64,000 nucleotides of DNA from assembly GCF_004359215.1 (NCBI RefSeq), contig NC_090621.1, forward strand, positions 2,905,126-2,969,125, given 5' to 3'. This document shows, in pieces, positions 20,937 to 32,399 of this stretch. Source of the stretch: Bremia lactucae. Its lineage: Eukaryota; Oomycota; Peronosporomycetes; Peronosporales; Peronosporaceae. Every line of letters starts with the position of its first letter. Within the stretch, counting starts at the first letter, position 1. Made by a program: the position numbers and the translations under genes. Under the pieces are notes generated by a model. It did no database searches and was not told the DNA's origin. It worked only from the letters and a program-made list of their open reading frames with translations.

Positions 20937-22924
20937 CATATGATGGCTCGCTGCTATGCCAGGGTTTCATCTGGGGCAAAGGCGCCCAGAAAGAGGGCTC
21001 CCTTTCTAAAGGGTGATGGCAAGAGCCACCGTGCAGCACGCATGAGTTCTGCATCAACCACTGAGGGGTCGGTAAATGCAGGAGCGCAGTAGGGGTGAGA
21101 TGCTCTACTGACGCGGACTCTGAAGCTATTCCTAAAAAGTTCAGAGTTGTCGACAAATGGGTAGCACAGTCCCTGAGGTCTCGAAATTTCGGACCTCAAC
21201 CATGCTGGTCGATAGCGCTCATGTAAGAGGCTATGACCAGGTGAAGACCCTACTAGGGGATTCGAGTGCATCACAAAATTTTGTAAAACTCGCGCTCTAA
21301 GAAGGAGACCGGCGGTGTTTGAGTCGCTTAGCCAGGAATGCGGGCAAGAAGAGGCGACTGTTCGTTTAGCGAACGGCGCGCTCGTTAAGTCTGAGGGAGC
21401 TCAGGTAGAACTCGCCTTCAGCTTTAGTGACTTCTCTTGTAAAGAGAAGTTCACAGTGATAGGTATGGAGAGTCCGTATGACCTCATCCTAGGCATGCCA
21501 TGGTTGGCAAAGTACCAACCATGGATAGACTGGCGTACACGCACAGTTGCGAACTCTACGCAGGACACCGGAAAGGATGTGCTCCTGCGAGAGGCGTATG
21601 CAACTGATGTCGTCTCGAACACACTTAGGTTGCGTTGACGGGATGTCAAACGTCACCAATTCCTATCCAGCTTGTGGAGACTGAAGTAATGAAAAGGGCA
21701 ATGACAAGTAGTCATGTCTCCGATAGTCCTGCACAGAGCCGAGAGCCTGTGGCAGTTGACGGCGAGCTGACAGAGTGTCAAACGTTGCATGAACCGGGAC
21801 AGTGCCTAGAGCCTGGTGCGATTGAAAGGGGTGCGTTAGCCAGGAGAGCAACGGCAGCGGCTTCCCAGTCAAAGGTCGTGTAACTCGAAGAACAAGTACC
21901 CGACAGATAAATACGATCAAAGGCACGTCTCATCCAGTGACCTTTGGATTAGATCCTATTCAAGAGGACAGGCCTTCGAACGAGGTGTTCGAGGTTGTCA
22001 AAGACGAAATTGCGGAGGCATCCTCAGTTGTGGTGCTCCGGCAAGTCTTAATATTTTCATAGGAGATAGTAAAAATTCAGGAGATGTCGTGATATCTGTT
22101 CCTTGCCGAATTGAAGGAAAGAAAGATCCACGAAATAGTCACACCAAATCCACGAGAGAACTCGGTGGACTGTTGCTCGTCGTCCACAATGGACGAGACC
22201 GTCCTAGAATCGGACAAAAAGAAACGATTCGCTGCTCAAAGCTGGGATGTCTTGAGAGACGGTCCATTCTTTAAAGTCTTTGGAAACGTCGTGATGTGTT
22301 CTCAGATGATGTGCCGAGCCGTCTGCCAGCAGATAGGACATCGGGCCTAGGCATTGGCCGTTGACGAAAGAACAAGTCGATTATATCGATGAGTTCTTCG
22401 ACTAGCGAGCCAAGGCGGGACATGTGCGTGAGAGCAAATCGCCTCACTGCAGCCCGACCTTTTGTGTGCGTAAAGCCACAGGTGGATGGCGCGTGGTTCA
22501 TGCTTATAATAAGCTGAACACGGCGACCATACCGGCGCAAACGCCAATCGCGCGGAAAGATGTTTTGTTGAACTCCATGGGAAAGTCAACTATCTTTTCC
22601 GCGTTGGATTTGAAGGATGGCTACTACCAGGTACTCATCATAGGGTCCGATGTAGCCAAAACAGCTGTAAGCACCCCAAGCGGTATGCTTTGGAAGTGGC
22701 TTGTGATGACCAACGACATTCAACCGAGTGGTGGCTCACGTAATACATCAGCACCGTGCCTATGCGTCCCATTACTTTGATAATGCATTCGTGCATAGTA
22801 GGCCAAAGAAGGGCTGAGAGCAATAAAGCCGCACAAGCGTCATTTAAACGCTATGTTGCAGACTCTAAAGGAAGCTGAATTGTACGTTAACTTGCAAAAG
22901 TGCGTCATAGGGGTCCCTGAAATC
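20937..22924 (+). mobile_element. Gyp-1 copy D2 (gag end, protease, part of RT)
   Basis: It starts within the gag zinc knuckle, continues through protease (active site at 21259-21273 reads Asp-Ser-Ser-Ala-Ser, a mutation) and RT (22424-22924), then stops abruptly. It is a near-identical mirror of 24413-26420. It shares with that copy a 20-bp deletion near 22708 that removes the PQGLKNAP block of RT, and another deletion in the RT N-terminal part near 22348. Confidence 0.85.
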
Positions 22925-25900
22925 GGTATACATAATCTAGAAACAAGATAGCTGCCTCCTTGCCTGTGATCAATGTTTTACATGGTGCTAAATAAACCAT
23001 CTTGCTCACGACGAGTCCCGTCCGACTCTTGTGATCGGGCGGCATACCAAACATGAAGCCAGATTTACTGACTTCCATCAATCCGTTGGAATCGGTAGCG
23101 GCTTCGATCGCGCACTGCTGGACAGTTTAGGTTTTAAGCGCTGATACTGTTCGCAAGCGCGAATATAGTTGGCCACCCATCTAAATAGGTGTGGCCATTA
23201 AAGTTCCTCTTGCACTTGTAAGAATGTCTTCTTAGGCCCAGATGATGGTGCATCATGAACTCGTGAAGAATCATCAGCTTGAGATCTGTGTGGAGTCTCA
23301 AGGGATCAAAAGGTGGCAGCTGATGCCATAACAGGCCATCGCTGTAGCTAGAACGATTTGACTTAGCCTTTAGGTGCGACGGAAGAATTACCTTTCGTCC
23401 ACTAAAGCGATCAAACAGCAGGAGACAATGGTAGCCCTGACTGTAGCTCTCCTTTATTTCGAAAGCCAATGAACTTGTCACGTGGTAGCCTTCATGACTG
23501 CAAACGTTGACGGCTGGCATTGTGCTTTAGCACTGGACACACTTTCCGGATGTCTTACCTCGAAGTCTGGTCTTCGCGATAAAGCGTCAGCCAAGACATT
23601 CGTCTTATCCGGCGTATATTCTACTTTGAAATTAAATTCAGAGAAGAATATGAGACATCTTGCCATTCAAGGCATAAGGTGAGGTGAGTTTATTGCGGTC
23701 CGCAGGGATGCGTGATCCGTATAAACCACAAATGGTTCGGTGCCCGATAGGTGCACTCGAAACTTAACAAGAGCATACTTTATTGAAAGTACCTATTTGT
23801 GATGCACAGGGTATTTCAGTTCCGCGGCTTTTGAAAGCCGAGAATAATAAGAAATGATACGGTCAACGCCGTCGGCATCCTTTTGCAATGAGCGTGTTAT
23901 CGATTGCAAAATTACTTGCATCGCAGACGACGCTTTAGGGCTTGTTCCCGCAACTATAAATGTTGCAAGTGCACGTGGTGATACACCACGTGTATGCGAC
24001 CCCACTTTGCAGGTCGACTACGAATGCGAGTCGGACGTAATGGCCGACTCGCGGAGAACAGAACAGAACAGTCGCCTGATCGTCGTCAGGCGTCTGACTA
24101 TGAGCCTTCGAATGAGGGGGCTCAGTCCGCGGCTGGCAATGCCAAGATGGGTGCCTCCATAAGAGGTTGCCACACTGATGCAAAATATCTGTTTGATTTC
24201 TAAACCATTTTCATTTGCGTCCTTTTAAGGGGGTCAGGTAATGGTTTGGTTCGGTAAGCATAATTCTTGCTTTGCTGATGCGAGATATTGACGAGCCCTA
24301 AAAATTGACGCAAATTCTTCACATTTCGTGGGATTGGCCATTCCATTACCGATTTTACCTTGTCTGGATCTGCTCGGACACCATATACGAACAATGCAGC
24401 CCAGCACAGGTATATCGGGGACCCCTTTGACGCACGTTTGCAAGTTGACGTAGAATCGAGCGTATTTCAGAGTCTTCAAAAACGCAGCGTCTAAATGACA
24501 CTTGTGCGACTCTATTGCGCTTAGCCCGACCTCATCCCAACTATGCACGAATGCATTATCAAAGTAATGGGACGCATAGGCACGGTGCTGATGTATAACG
24601 TGAGCCACCACTCGATTGAATGTCGTTGGTCAACACAAGCCACTTCCAAAGCATACCGCTTGGGGTGCTTACAGCTGTTTTGGCTACATCGGACCCTATC
24701 ATGAGTACCTGGTAGTAGCCATCCTTTAAATCCAACGCGGAAAAGATAGTTGACTTTCCCATGGAGTTCAACAAAACATCTTTTCGCGCGATTGGCGTTT
24801 GCGCCGGTATGGTCGCCGTGTTCAGCTTATTGTAAGCATGAACCACGCGCCATCTACCTGTGGCTTTACGCACACAAAAGGTCGGGCTGCAGTGAGGCGA
24901 TTTGCTCTCACGCACTTGTCCCGCCTTGGCTCGCTAGTCGAAGAATTTATCGATTTAATCGACTTGTTCTTTCGTCAACGGCCAATGCCTAGGTTCGAGG
25001 TCTATTTCGTGCCCGATGTCCTATCTGCTGGCAGACGGCTCGGCACTTCATCTGAGAACACATCACGACGTTTCCAAAGACTTTAAAGAACGGACCGTCT
25101 CTCAAGACATCCCAGCTTTGAGCAGCGAATCGTTTCTTTTTGTCCGATTCTAGGACGGTCTCGTCCATTGTGGACGACGAGCAACAGTCCACCGAGTTCT
25201 CTCGTGGATTTGGTGTGACTATTTCGTGGATTTTTCTTTCCTTCAATTCGGCAAGGAACAGATATCACGACATCTCCTGAATTTTTACTATCTCCTATGA
25301 AAATATTAAGACTTGCCGGAGCACCACAATTGAGGATGCCTCCGCAATTTCGTCTTTGACGACCTCGAACACCTCGTTTGAAGGCCCGTCCTCTTGAATA
25401 GGATCTAATCCAAAGGTCACTGGATGAGACGTGCCTTTGATCGTATTTATCTGTCGGGTACTTGTTCTTCGAGTTACACGACCTTTGACTGGGAAGCCGC
25501 TGCCGTTGCTCTCCTGGCTAACGCACCCCTTTCAATCGCACCAGGCTCTAGGCACTGTCCCGGTTCATGCAACGTTTGACACTCTGTCAGCTCGCCGTCA
25601 ACTGCCACAGGCTCTCGGCTCTGTGCAGGACTATCGGAGACATGACTACTTGTCATTGCCCTTTTCATTACTTCAGTCTCCACAAGCTGGATAGGAATTG
25701 GTGACGTTTGACATCCCGTCAACGCACCCTAAGTGTGTTCGAGACGACATCAGTTGCATACGCCTCTCGCAGGAGCACATCCTTTCCGGTGTCCTGCGTA
25801 GAGTTCGCAACTGTGCGTGTACGCCAGTCTATCCATGGTTGGTGTTTTGCCAACCATGGCATGCCTAGGATGAGGTCATACGGACTCTCCATACCTATCA

Positions 25901-27378
25901 CTGTGAGCTTCTCTTTACAAGAGAAGTCACTAAAGCTGAAGGCGAGTTCTACCTGAGCTCCCTCAGACTTAACGAGCGCGCCGTTCGATAAACGAACAGT
26001 CGCCTCTTCTTGCCCGCATTCCTGGCTAAGCGACTCAAACACCGCCGGTCTCCTTCTTAGAGCGCGAGTTTTACAAAAATTGTGATGCACCCGAATCCCC
26101 TAGGAGGGTCTTCACCTGGTCATAGCCTCTTACATGAGCGCTATCGACCAGCAGGGTTGAGGTCCGAAATTTCGAGACCTCAGGGACTGTGCTACCCATT
26201 TGTTCGACAACTCTGAACTTTTTAGGAATAGCTTCAGAGTCCGCGTCAGTAGGGCGTCTCACCCCTACTGCGCTCCTGCATTTACCGACCCCTCAGTGGT
26301 TGATGCAGAACTCATGCGTACTGCACGGTGGCTCTTGCCATCACCCTTTAGAAAGGGAGCCCTCTTTCTGGGCGCCTTTGCCCCAGATGAAACCCTGGCA
26401 TAGCAGCGAGCCATCATATGGCCGCGCTTGCCGCATTTATAGCAGACAACGTCTGCATTGCCCAACTCCATGGGAGTGGCATCCTCTCGGCCGACGGCTT
26501 ATATTAAGCTGTCGCCGAGGCAGTTTTGTAGGACTGCTCCTCAACTAAGGCAATTAGGGTTGCCTCTTCCACGACACCTTTCTGAAAAGGGCCTGTCGCG
26601 ATGACCATGCCGTAGTCCGTTCATAAACGTGCGCACCTTAATGTGCTCCGGAATCGGACCTACGGTAATAGACGCCGACAGCGAGCGCATTTCTTGCACA
26701 TACTCTTGCATATATTGCTTCGCCTGTCGCGCCCCAAAGAAGCGCGCTTGAAGCAACACTTCGTTGTTCGGCGGCTGGTACATGGCGTGAATCTTTGTCT
26801 TAAAAACCACCATGTAGGGGACGCCTTTCTGCCCGCCATAAGCGCCGACTAAGCCCACTCTGAGGCCTTACCGCGCAGATGCGACATGGCGTACGACACC
26901 ATCCGGCTGTCGTCGTTGATGAGCTGCGCGACATCGCATTGCTTCACGGCTAACACGCCGGTAGACAATCGTGTGCGCTGTAGTATTATCGAACTTGGGC
27001 GGTCCATCCGAATGGGCCTTAGCTAATGCGGTCGGGCAGAGAGCATATCAACAGTCCTGTTGAGAGCCTCACTCTGAGCCTGCTCATGCCACAGAGTCTG
27101 AGTGACGGACTCCACCGCAGTATAGCTCTGTGCCTCGGACGCCTCTCCGCTGTCCGAGCACGAAGCCTCAAACTGCTCCAACTGAGTGACATGTTGCTCA
27201 TGGGAATTGTCAAAGAGCCTGATCAGGGATTGTTCACCAAGTTCCTGCGCCAAGTGCCCTGCCACCTTCCGATGATGTTCGGAGAGGTGAGGAAAATGAG
27301 CCCAATCGATGTTGAGGCTCATCCTCACGTACAAGCTTAGAGATGCGGGTCGTGGGAAGGATTTCAAGTGCAATGAAG
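22925..27378 (-). mobile_element. Gyp-1 copy D3, gag to integrase (dead)
   Basis: From right to left on the minus strand: gag (27391-26265), protease (26262-25719), connecting region, RT (about 25246-24200), RNase H (24005-23793), RNase H end / connection (23666-23478, FKVEYTPDKTNVLADALSRRPDF), integrase zinc-finger region and core (23520-22930). It is cut at 22925, exactly where D2 ends. It shares crippling RT deletions with D2. Its 5' LTR is at 27379-27899. Confidence 0.85.
23944..24125. repeat. 182-bp array of six perfect hairpins inserted in RNase H
   Basis: Compared with the uninterrupted D1 sequence (GCCAGACGCGGATAAGCCC region), D3 has an extra 182 bp. It consists almost wholly of short perfect inverted repeats: 23950-23966 (5-bp stem), 23972-23992 (9-bp stem, 3-nt loop), 23997-24016 (5 bp), 24026-24052 (9 bp, 9-nt loop), 24073-24092 (7 bp) and 24101-24124 (6 bp, extended by 3 more across a bulge). 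No coding sense, no match elsewhere in the window. Confidence 0.75.
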
Positions 27379-27391
27379 TGTATGCGGGCAC
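26265..27391 (-). pseudogene. Gyp-1 gag of copy D3
   Basis: The frame 27391-27023 corresponds to the D1 gag N-terminus (HLSEHHRKVAGHLAQELGEQ). 26858-26541 matches the middle (YVQEMRSLSASITVGPIPEH), and 26471-26265 has the zinc knuckle CYKCGKRGHMMARC. The frames are not continuous. The Gyp-1 gag ends at a TAG just before the protease region. Confidence 0.8.
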
Positions 27392-27899
27392 GTCTTAATG
27401 CTCTACTTAGATACACACTAGCACAGCGAGAAAGCGGTTAGACCGTCTTCGCTTGCGTACAGTGAGGTAGTTGTGGTGGATGTCTTAGCGACCTCACCCA
27501 ATGCACTAAGTACTTTAGTAAAATGTCGTCACGGGAGCAGTAATTCGGCACCTCGTGCGCACTCACTAAGTAGAAAGTAGTTTTTCAACTGATTTATATC
27601 TAATCGTAAGAATATAAATACCTATTTCGACGAATCAAAACTGTCATTTCTGTAGATAACACTACTATGCATTGCGAGTGTATCTTTCTAGATATTTCGC
27701 GTAAGGGATGACGCAGGCGTCATCCCTGTTAATGTGAATGCACCTATGTGCATCACATACACAAGGGTTGTTCACAAATATGGACCACACCCACGTGGTG
27801 GGTCTAGTTACTTTATTTGAGCAATTGACCATCCTTTTAAGTACAGAAAGTGTGCTTAACGGGGACTGTGTAACATTAGGGCATCTATATCCCGTTATA
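27379..27899 (-). repeat. Gyp-1 LTR (5' LTR of copy D3)
   Basis: Reverse complement of the LTR at 16013-16544, with small indels. The outer end is CCCGTTATA (27891-27899), matching TGTAACGGG of the other copy with one change. Confidence 0.8.
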
Positions 27900-28450
27900 T
27901 TTTCTGATTGTTAGAGACGGGTATTAAATCAAAAGGTATTAAGGGCTTTTGGCTGCGTCAACCCTGTAGAACTGCCTTATTGAGGGAGAAAGGCGATATA
28001 TAGCGTAAGACAGAATGACTGTTATACCCAAAATACACAATTGCATTTTTCGTGTCTGCTCACCAACAACGATCCTTCATATTTACTTTTAAACTTGTCT
28101 TGCCGTGGTGAAGGTATTGCGAGAGTATCATCGCGCCAAATGCTCACTGATATTATCCGTCTTGCTAATTGTAAGTATCCACATGAAAAACCTTCGAAAT
28201 CCCAATCTAACATTGGAAGAGACGCAATATTCGAAAAGGTTACACAAGCAAACAACTTCAAACACGTTAAAATAGTTCAAGCTGCCCTTTTCGTGTCTGC
28301 TCACCAACAACCATCCTTCATATTTACTATTAAACTTGTCTTGCCGTGGTGAAGGTATTGCGAGAGTATCATCGCGCCAAATGCTCACTAATATTATCCG
28401 TCTTGCTTATTGTAAGTATCCACATGAAAAACCTTGAATATCGCGTCCGA
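27900..28450. repeat. Two direct repeats of about 150 bp, 240 bp apart
   Basis: The block TCGTGTCTGCTCACCAACAA...CCACATGAAAAACCTT occurs at 28051-28196 and 28292-28437 with few differences. The 90-bp spacer is unrelated. No coding function recognised; similar words are not seen elsewhere in the window. Confidence 0.75.
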
Positions 28451-28569
28451 TAATAACCAGCAAGACATTAAATACCATCCCGTAGTAATACCCTCGCCTT
28501 CCTGATGCACTGTTTGCTTGGTTCAAAGCAACAGAAGCGCACCAGTATCTCTGGTAAGACCTGAGAGCA

Positions 28570-28870
28570 ACCCAGCATTTTTAATGCTTCACTGCTGACT
28601 GAGGCTTTATGCGCAGGTGACCAGGTTAAAATCAAGGCTGCAAAAAAAGGTAAAGCCTTCCCCGAAGAGGACTTACCACGGTTTCTGAATAGATGGCTTA
28701 CATGGTTCAACCAGTGCCACAACATCCAATCGCGCAAATGACACGGCGAAAGCGATTCAGCGTATATGGAGGTGATTGTCAAAGACATCTCAACATGGAC
28801 AAGACAGCCCTTTTCTGGCGCTTGCATGCTATCAATTCACCGACAATATTGATACTTGAGAGTCATAAAA
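28570..28870 (+). pseudogene. Pogo/Tigger-like transposase relic with CENP-B-type DNA-binding segment
   Basis: Plus-strand translations give LNRWLTWFNQCHNIQSRK, then in a shifted frame HGESDSAYMEV, then LNMDKTALFWRLHAINS. This is the order of a CENP-B-type HTH (W-x-x-x-F-x-x-x-H-x-I-x-x-R, HGES) followed by the first catalytic block of pogo transposases (NMDETGLF-like). It is broken by two frameshifts and has no terminal repeats that I could find. The assignment is from remembered family patterns. Confidence 0.55.
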
Positions 28871-28879
28871 GCGTAAGGA

Positions 28880-30239
28880 GCGCATCTCTATAAGTATTTG
28901 TGCAAACGCTGATGGCTAAGATAAGCTACCGCTGTGGGTGATTGGCAAATCATTCAACCCTCGCAGGTTTAAGAAAATTGACCGAGAAATATTTCATGTT
29001 TTAAATTTTTGTTTGGAGGTTACCCGCGAAGATTGTTCTCATTCTAGACATCTGCATTGCACATTTCACTTAAGCAATTGGCTGAGCACAACACACCGAT
29101 GAGGAATACTATCGGCCATGCGCTAACAATGTCGTATCCAAGGTGAACAAGCCTCTGATGCAACATCAGGAGAGTTGCATCCGATACAGCAGTATCATTC
29201 CATCGTAAGCTCGTAGCACGGTTGAGTTGACAAGTCGAGCTCGGTCCTCCTTTGTTCTTTCACCCATTACGTCGATTGTTAACACATTGTTGCGGCGGAA
29301 TCAGTCACTCGAACCAATGTGTTGTTTGCCGTGCGCCACGATTGATCACAATCNNNNNNNNNNNNNNNNNNNNNNNNNNNNNNNNNNNNNNNNNNNNNNN
29401 NNNNNNNNNNNNNNNNNNNNNNNNNNNNNNNNNNNNNNNNNNNNNNNNNNNNNATAGTATCTGCAGTCTTTAGACCGTATTGCGACCACAATTTGTCGGA
29501 GGATATAGCGTCGAAGAAGAACCTAGCTTATGCATACGCATAAGCTGCGCACACACTCAGGGTTTTGCGTTTGGTTTCCTTTAGCCGTATCGTGATCCAA
29601 TGTAAAGGCGCTTCTGCCGAGAAAGACGACCTTAACGCAGCTGCTACACCCTCCATGATCTTTAAGCGGTTTACCGCCAGAAGACAGGTTTGTACGTCGA
29701 CTCCGGGTTAGTGCAAGAGTCTCACGGAGAAGGTGCATCCGTGCCGTAAAAACCAACGAAATGATTCTCCAATTATCGGGCCCTCTTGCGTTGCTGGTTG
29801 CGGAATGGAATCTCAGTGGACAAATTTCTAAAGCGACATCGTGCCGAGGCATATACCACTATCTAGTCAATGATGCGGGACCAGATATTGGTGTTTGCCT
29901 TGTCGTCCCTCGTCTGATAAGTTGTGGAAGTACAGGTGCCCCGCTGCAACTTCTATTTTCACTAACGCCACGCTCGGGGTCAACTTGTTTCAAACCACGC
30001 TTTCCACCAAATGAGCGGATCTTCAGCCATGGTATGCCTTGGGCTCTTGTTTTAACGTGCAACCGAAGCATTACTGTTTTGATAAGCGAGAGCCTCATAC
30101 TAAGTACGTACACAAATTTTAGTTGGTCTTAAGTATTCAGCTTTGCAAAACTACATCATTTCCGTTCTTGACGATTGTCTGCCCCGTGGGCGCAAGCTTT
30201 AAAGGCCCATGTATTTTTACGAGGTTGGGTTTGACGATC
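28880..30239. other. No gene recognised; contains a 100-N gap at 29354-29453
   Basis: Several frames of 80-120 codons exist on both strands (for example 29761-30132), but none shows a motif or a match elsewhere in the window. They look like chance frames or eroded repeats. Confidence 0.5.
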
Positions 30240-30560
30240 TATCCAATACATGCACTGTCCTTCTCATCGAAAAATAGTATTCAATCGTACTAAGGCGTCC
30301 GGTGCTGATATTACGTTATATTCGGTGGGGTAAAATACATCTCGTGGACAGCAATCTCCTCCGGCGCTTCCGGACCTGTAAGCCAGTTTGCCAACGCATG
30401 GCCTGCAACATCTAGGATACGGTCTTTCCCACTGGATAGTTTAAAAATGACTCTCGATTAGCCCTTACGGTCGCAATTGTCATGAGCCGACGACAAACTC
30501 GTTCCTCAATCAAAGCTTTCTATCTCATGTTCATCGTTGATAGAATTACGGATACTCATT
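30240..30560 (-). pseudogene. Ty1/copia protease relic
   Basis: Minus-strand translation shows ESFD-stop-GTSLSSAHD, which fits a retropepsin active site Asp-Ser-Gly-Thr-Ser with Ser turned into a stop. Then come GKDRILDVAGHALANWLTGP and VHEMYFTPPNIT / YNVISAPDALVR. This resembles the copia protease stretch (V-x-x-GHG ... NVLYVP ... YNLIS). Heavily decayed. Confidence 0.45.
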
Positions 30561-30569
30561 CAGGGAAGT

Positions 30570-31569
30570 GATTTTGCGACAAAGATTGTCTTCACGCTTA
30601 GGGGTGACAAGCTCGGATTTCTTAACCTTCTTTTCGAAATGAGCGTAGCTATCGCAGTCCACTGTCATTTTATCTTAAATGGCACGCATAGAATCGGGAT
30701 TTTGCTAAAAGATGACTTCATAGTAACGCAGAAGTACTCAGAAGACAATTGTGAGTTAGCTGTTTAAAATCAGACCTCGATGAGAAAATATAAACGATGT
30801 TGCTCCTAACCCCATTTTAACATAGCACCAGCTGACGTCAGGCCTGACACAGTAAATGCTCTTTCTTCGTTAAATCGCCCAATTTTTTCTTGGCTAACCT
30901 TGAAGCCCTGACCACATTTATTATGTAGGTAATATTTTCTCTGAGGTTGTCATCATTTTTACACCGGCACTTTATTGTCCTTCAAATTGTTGAGGTCCAT
31001 TCTTGTACTTCGACATATGCGTATATCTTCAGATGACTTTATGGGGCTCCGTTTTCACCATCCTATCGTTCTCTCGTCTCAGCATTTACTCGGTTGTTGC
31101 CATCGCAGCTGTACTCGAATATGCATACTTTGTCGCAAGAAAAAAAAATCAATCTGGGCCATACCTCTGCAGTCGATCTTGCTGTGTGCACAATTGATTC
31201 CAAATTTGTGCTGCTCACTTTTTTTGTAATTTCATCTTCTTCTTCTGGAACGTCCGTTAGGTCAAATTGCTCTAGCAACCAGTCTAATCTAAAAAATATC
31301 TTCGCGTAGTACGTCGCTCGCATCGAACGCAGTTAAGCTCATAATCTTCTCATTTGTAGATTTGTATAGCGGAGTTATTTATCTCTTAGTCAGATGAAGA
31401 CTTATTGGCTCAAAGAGCCGCTTACGTTTTTTAAAACTTAATAAATCAATTGCTCGGAGTGTCGTACAAGCTCGTAAGCTTTGTGAGCCAAGTTCAAGAG
31501 ATATAAGAGATGTCAAAATCACCGGGCAAACGTATTCAAGGCACTGTTGGAAAATAAATTGTCTAAATA
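30570..31569. other. No gene recognised
   Basis: Frames at 30537-30767 (plus) and 31323-31063 (minus, with an acidic DVPEEEDEITKK stretch) are the longest. Neither is recognised. The latter could be part of the copia relic to its left, but nothing proves it. Confidence 0.4.
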
Positions 31570-32130
31570 AATCAAGGTCAAGTGTGAGAACGGATCAGAT
31601 TACGTGATCATAATTTATCTATGCATTTGGCAAAGGTTCAGGATTACACCAAACAACTGTTCCTGATTTACCATAACAAGATTGGCTGGCTGAAAGTATG
31701 AATCAGACGCTGACAGAGTGAGACTCAGTCACATGCAAGTGGATAAGATCTGGTGAATGGATGCAATGACAGCAGTGTATATGCGCCAAATCGAGTACCA
31801 TTTGCCATATATATGACCAAAATCTATTCGAATTGATCGAGGGCGAAAACCTGATCTGTCTACGATGTGCGTTTTGTAATCAAAAGGCTCTGTACATGTC
31901 GATAAATTAAAAAAGGTCAAGTTTAACAAGAAGTCGATTAGATGTATAATTTTCGGTCAATTTGACCAGATATAGGGATTTCGAAATTGGATCAAGATGG
32001 TAAAAGCTGACGTACAACATCGGCGAAAGTCGATGGACCGCCACTTTAATTCGCGCTAGCAAGATTGAAGACATCGAAATGGGGATGCTGGCAAGATGAT
32101 CACATGCAAGATGGAATGACGCAAAAGGTA
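31570..32130 (+). pseudogene. Ty1/copia integrase relic
   Basis: Plus-strand translation includes HQTTVPDLP-stop-QDWLAESMNQTLTE, which matches the copia integrase block HQTTVPYTPQQNGLAERxNRTL, and further on KSIRCIIFGQFDQI, matching the KSIRCIFLGYS block, followed by DRHFNSR. Several stops and frameshifts; no long frame remains. Confidence 0.65.
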
Positions 32131-32204
32131 GATGGACCAGCAAGAAACATTTCTTTCGATGCATGGACCTGTAGTGACTCACAGAATAGAAGTTAATATC
32201 CCGG

Positions 32205-32397
32205 AGATGTTATGGGATCTGATCCTTGCCGAATTAAAGGAAGGAAAGATCCACGAGATAGTTGCACCAGTTCCAGGAGAGAACTTGGTGGGCTTTTGGG
32301 CGTCGTCCACAATGGACGTGAGCGTCCTAGAAACGGACAAAAAGAAACGGTTCGGAGCTCAAGGCTGGGATGCCTTGAGAGACAGTTCGTTCTTTGA
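32205..32397 (+). repeat. Gyp-1 fragment (RT N-terminal region)
   Basis: About 190 bp match 18785-18975 of Gyp-1 D1 (CAATGGACGTGAGCGTCCTA block). It abuts a Gyp-2 fragment of opposite orientation. Confidence 0.75.
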
Positions 32398-32399
32398 GG

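Noticed and set aside
28051..28437. CRISPR-like array
   Set aside because: Only two long repeats with one 90-bp spacer in a eukaryotic scaffold; not a CRISPR.
29761..30132. 123-aa plus-strand frame
   Set aside because: No motif, no signal peptide, overlapped by an equally long minus-strand frame and not repeated elsewhere; insufficient support.
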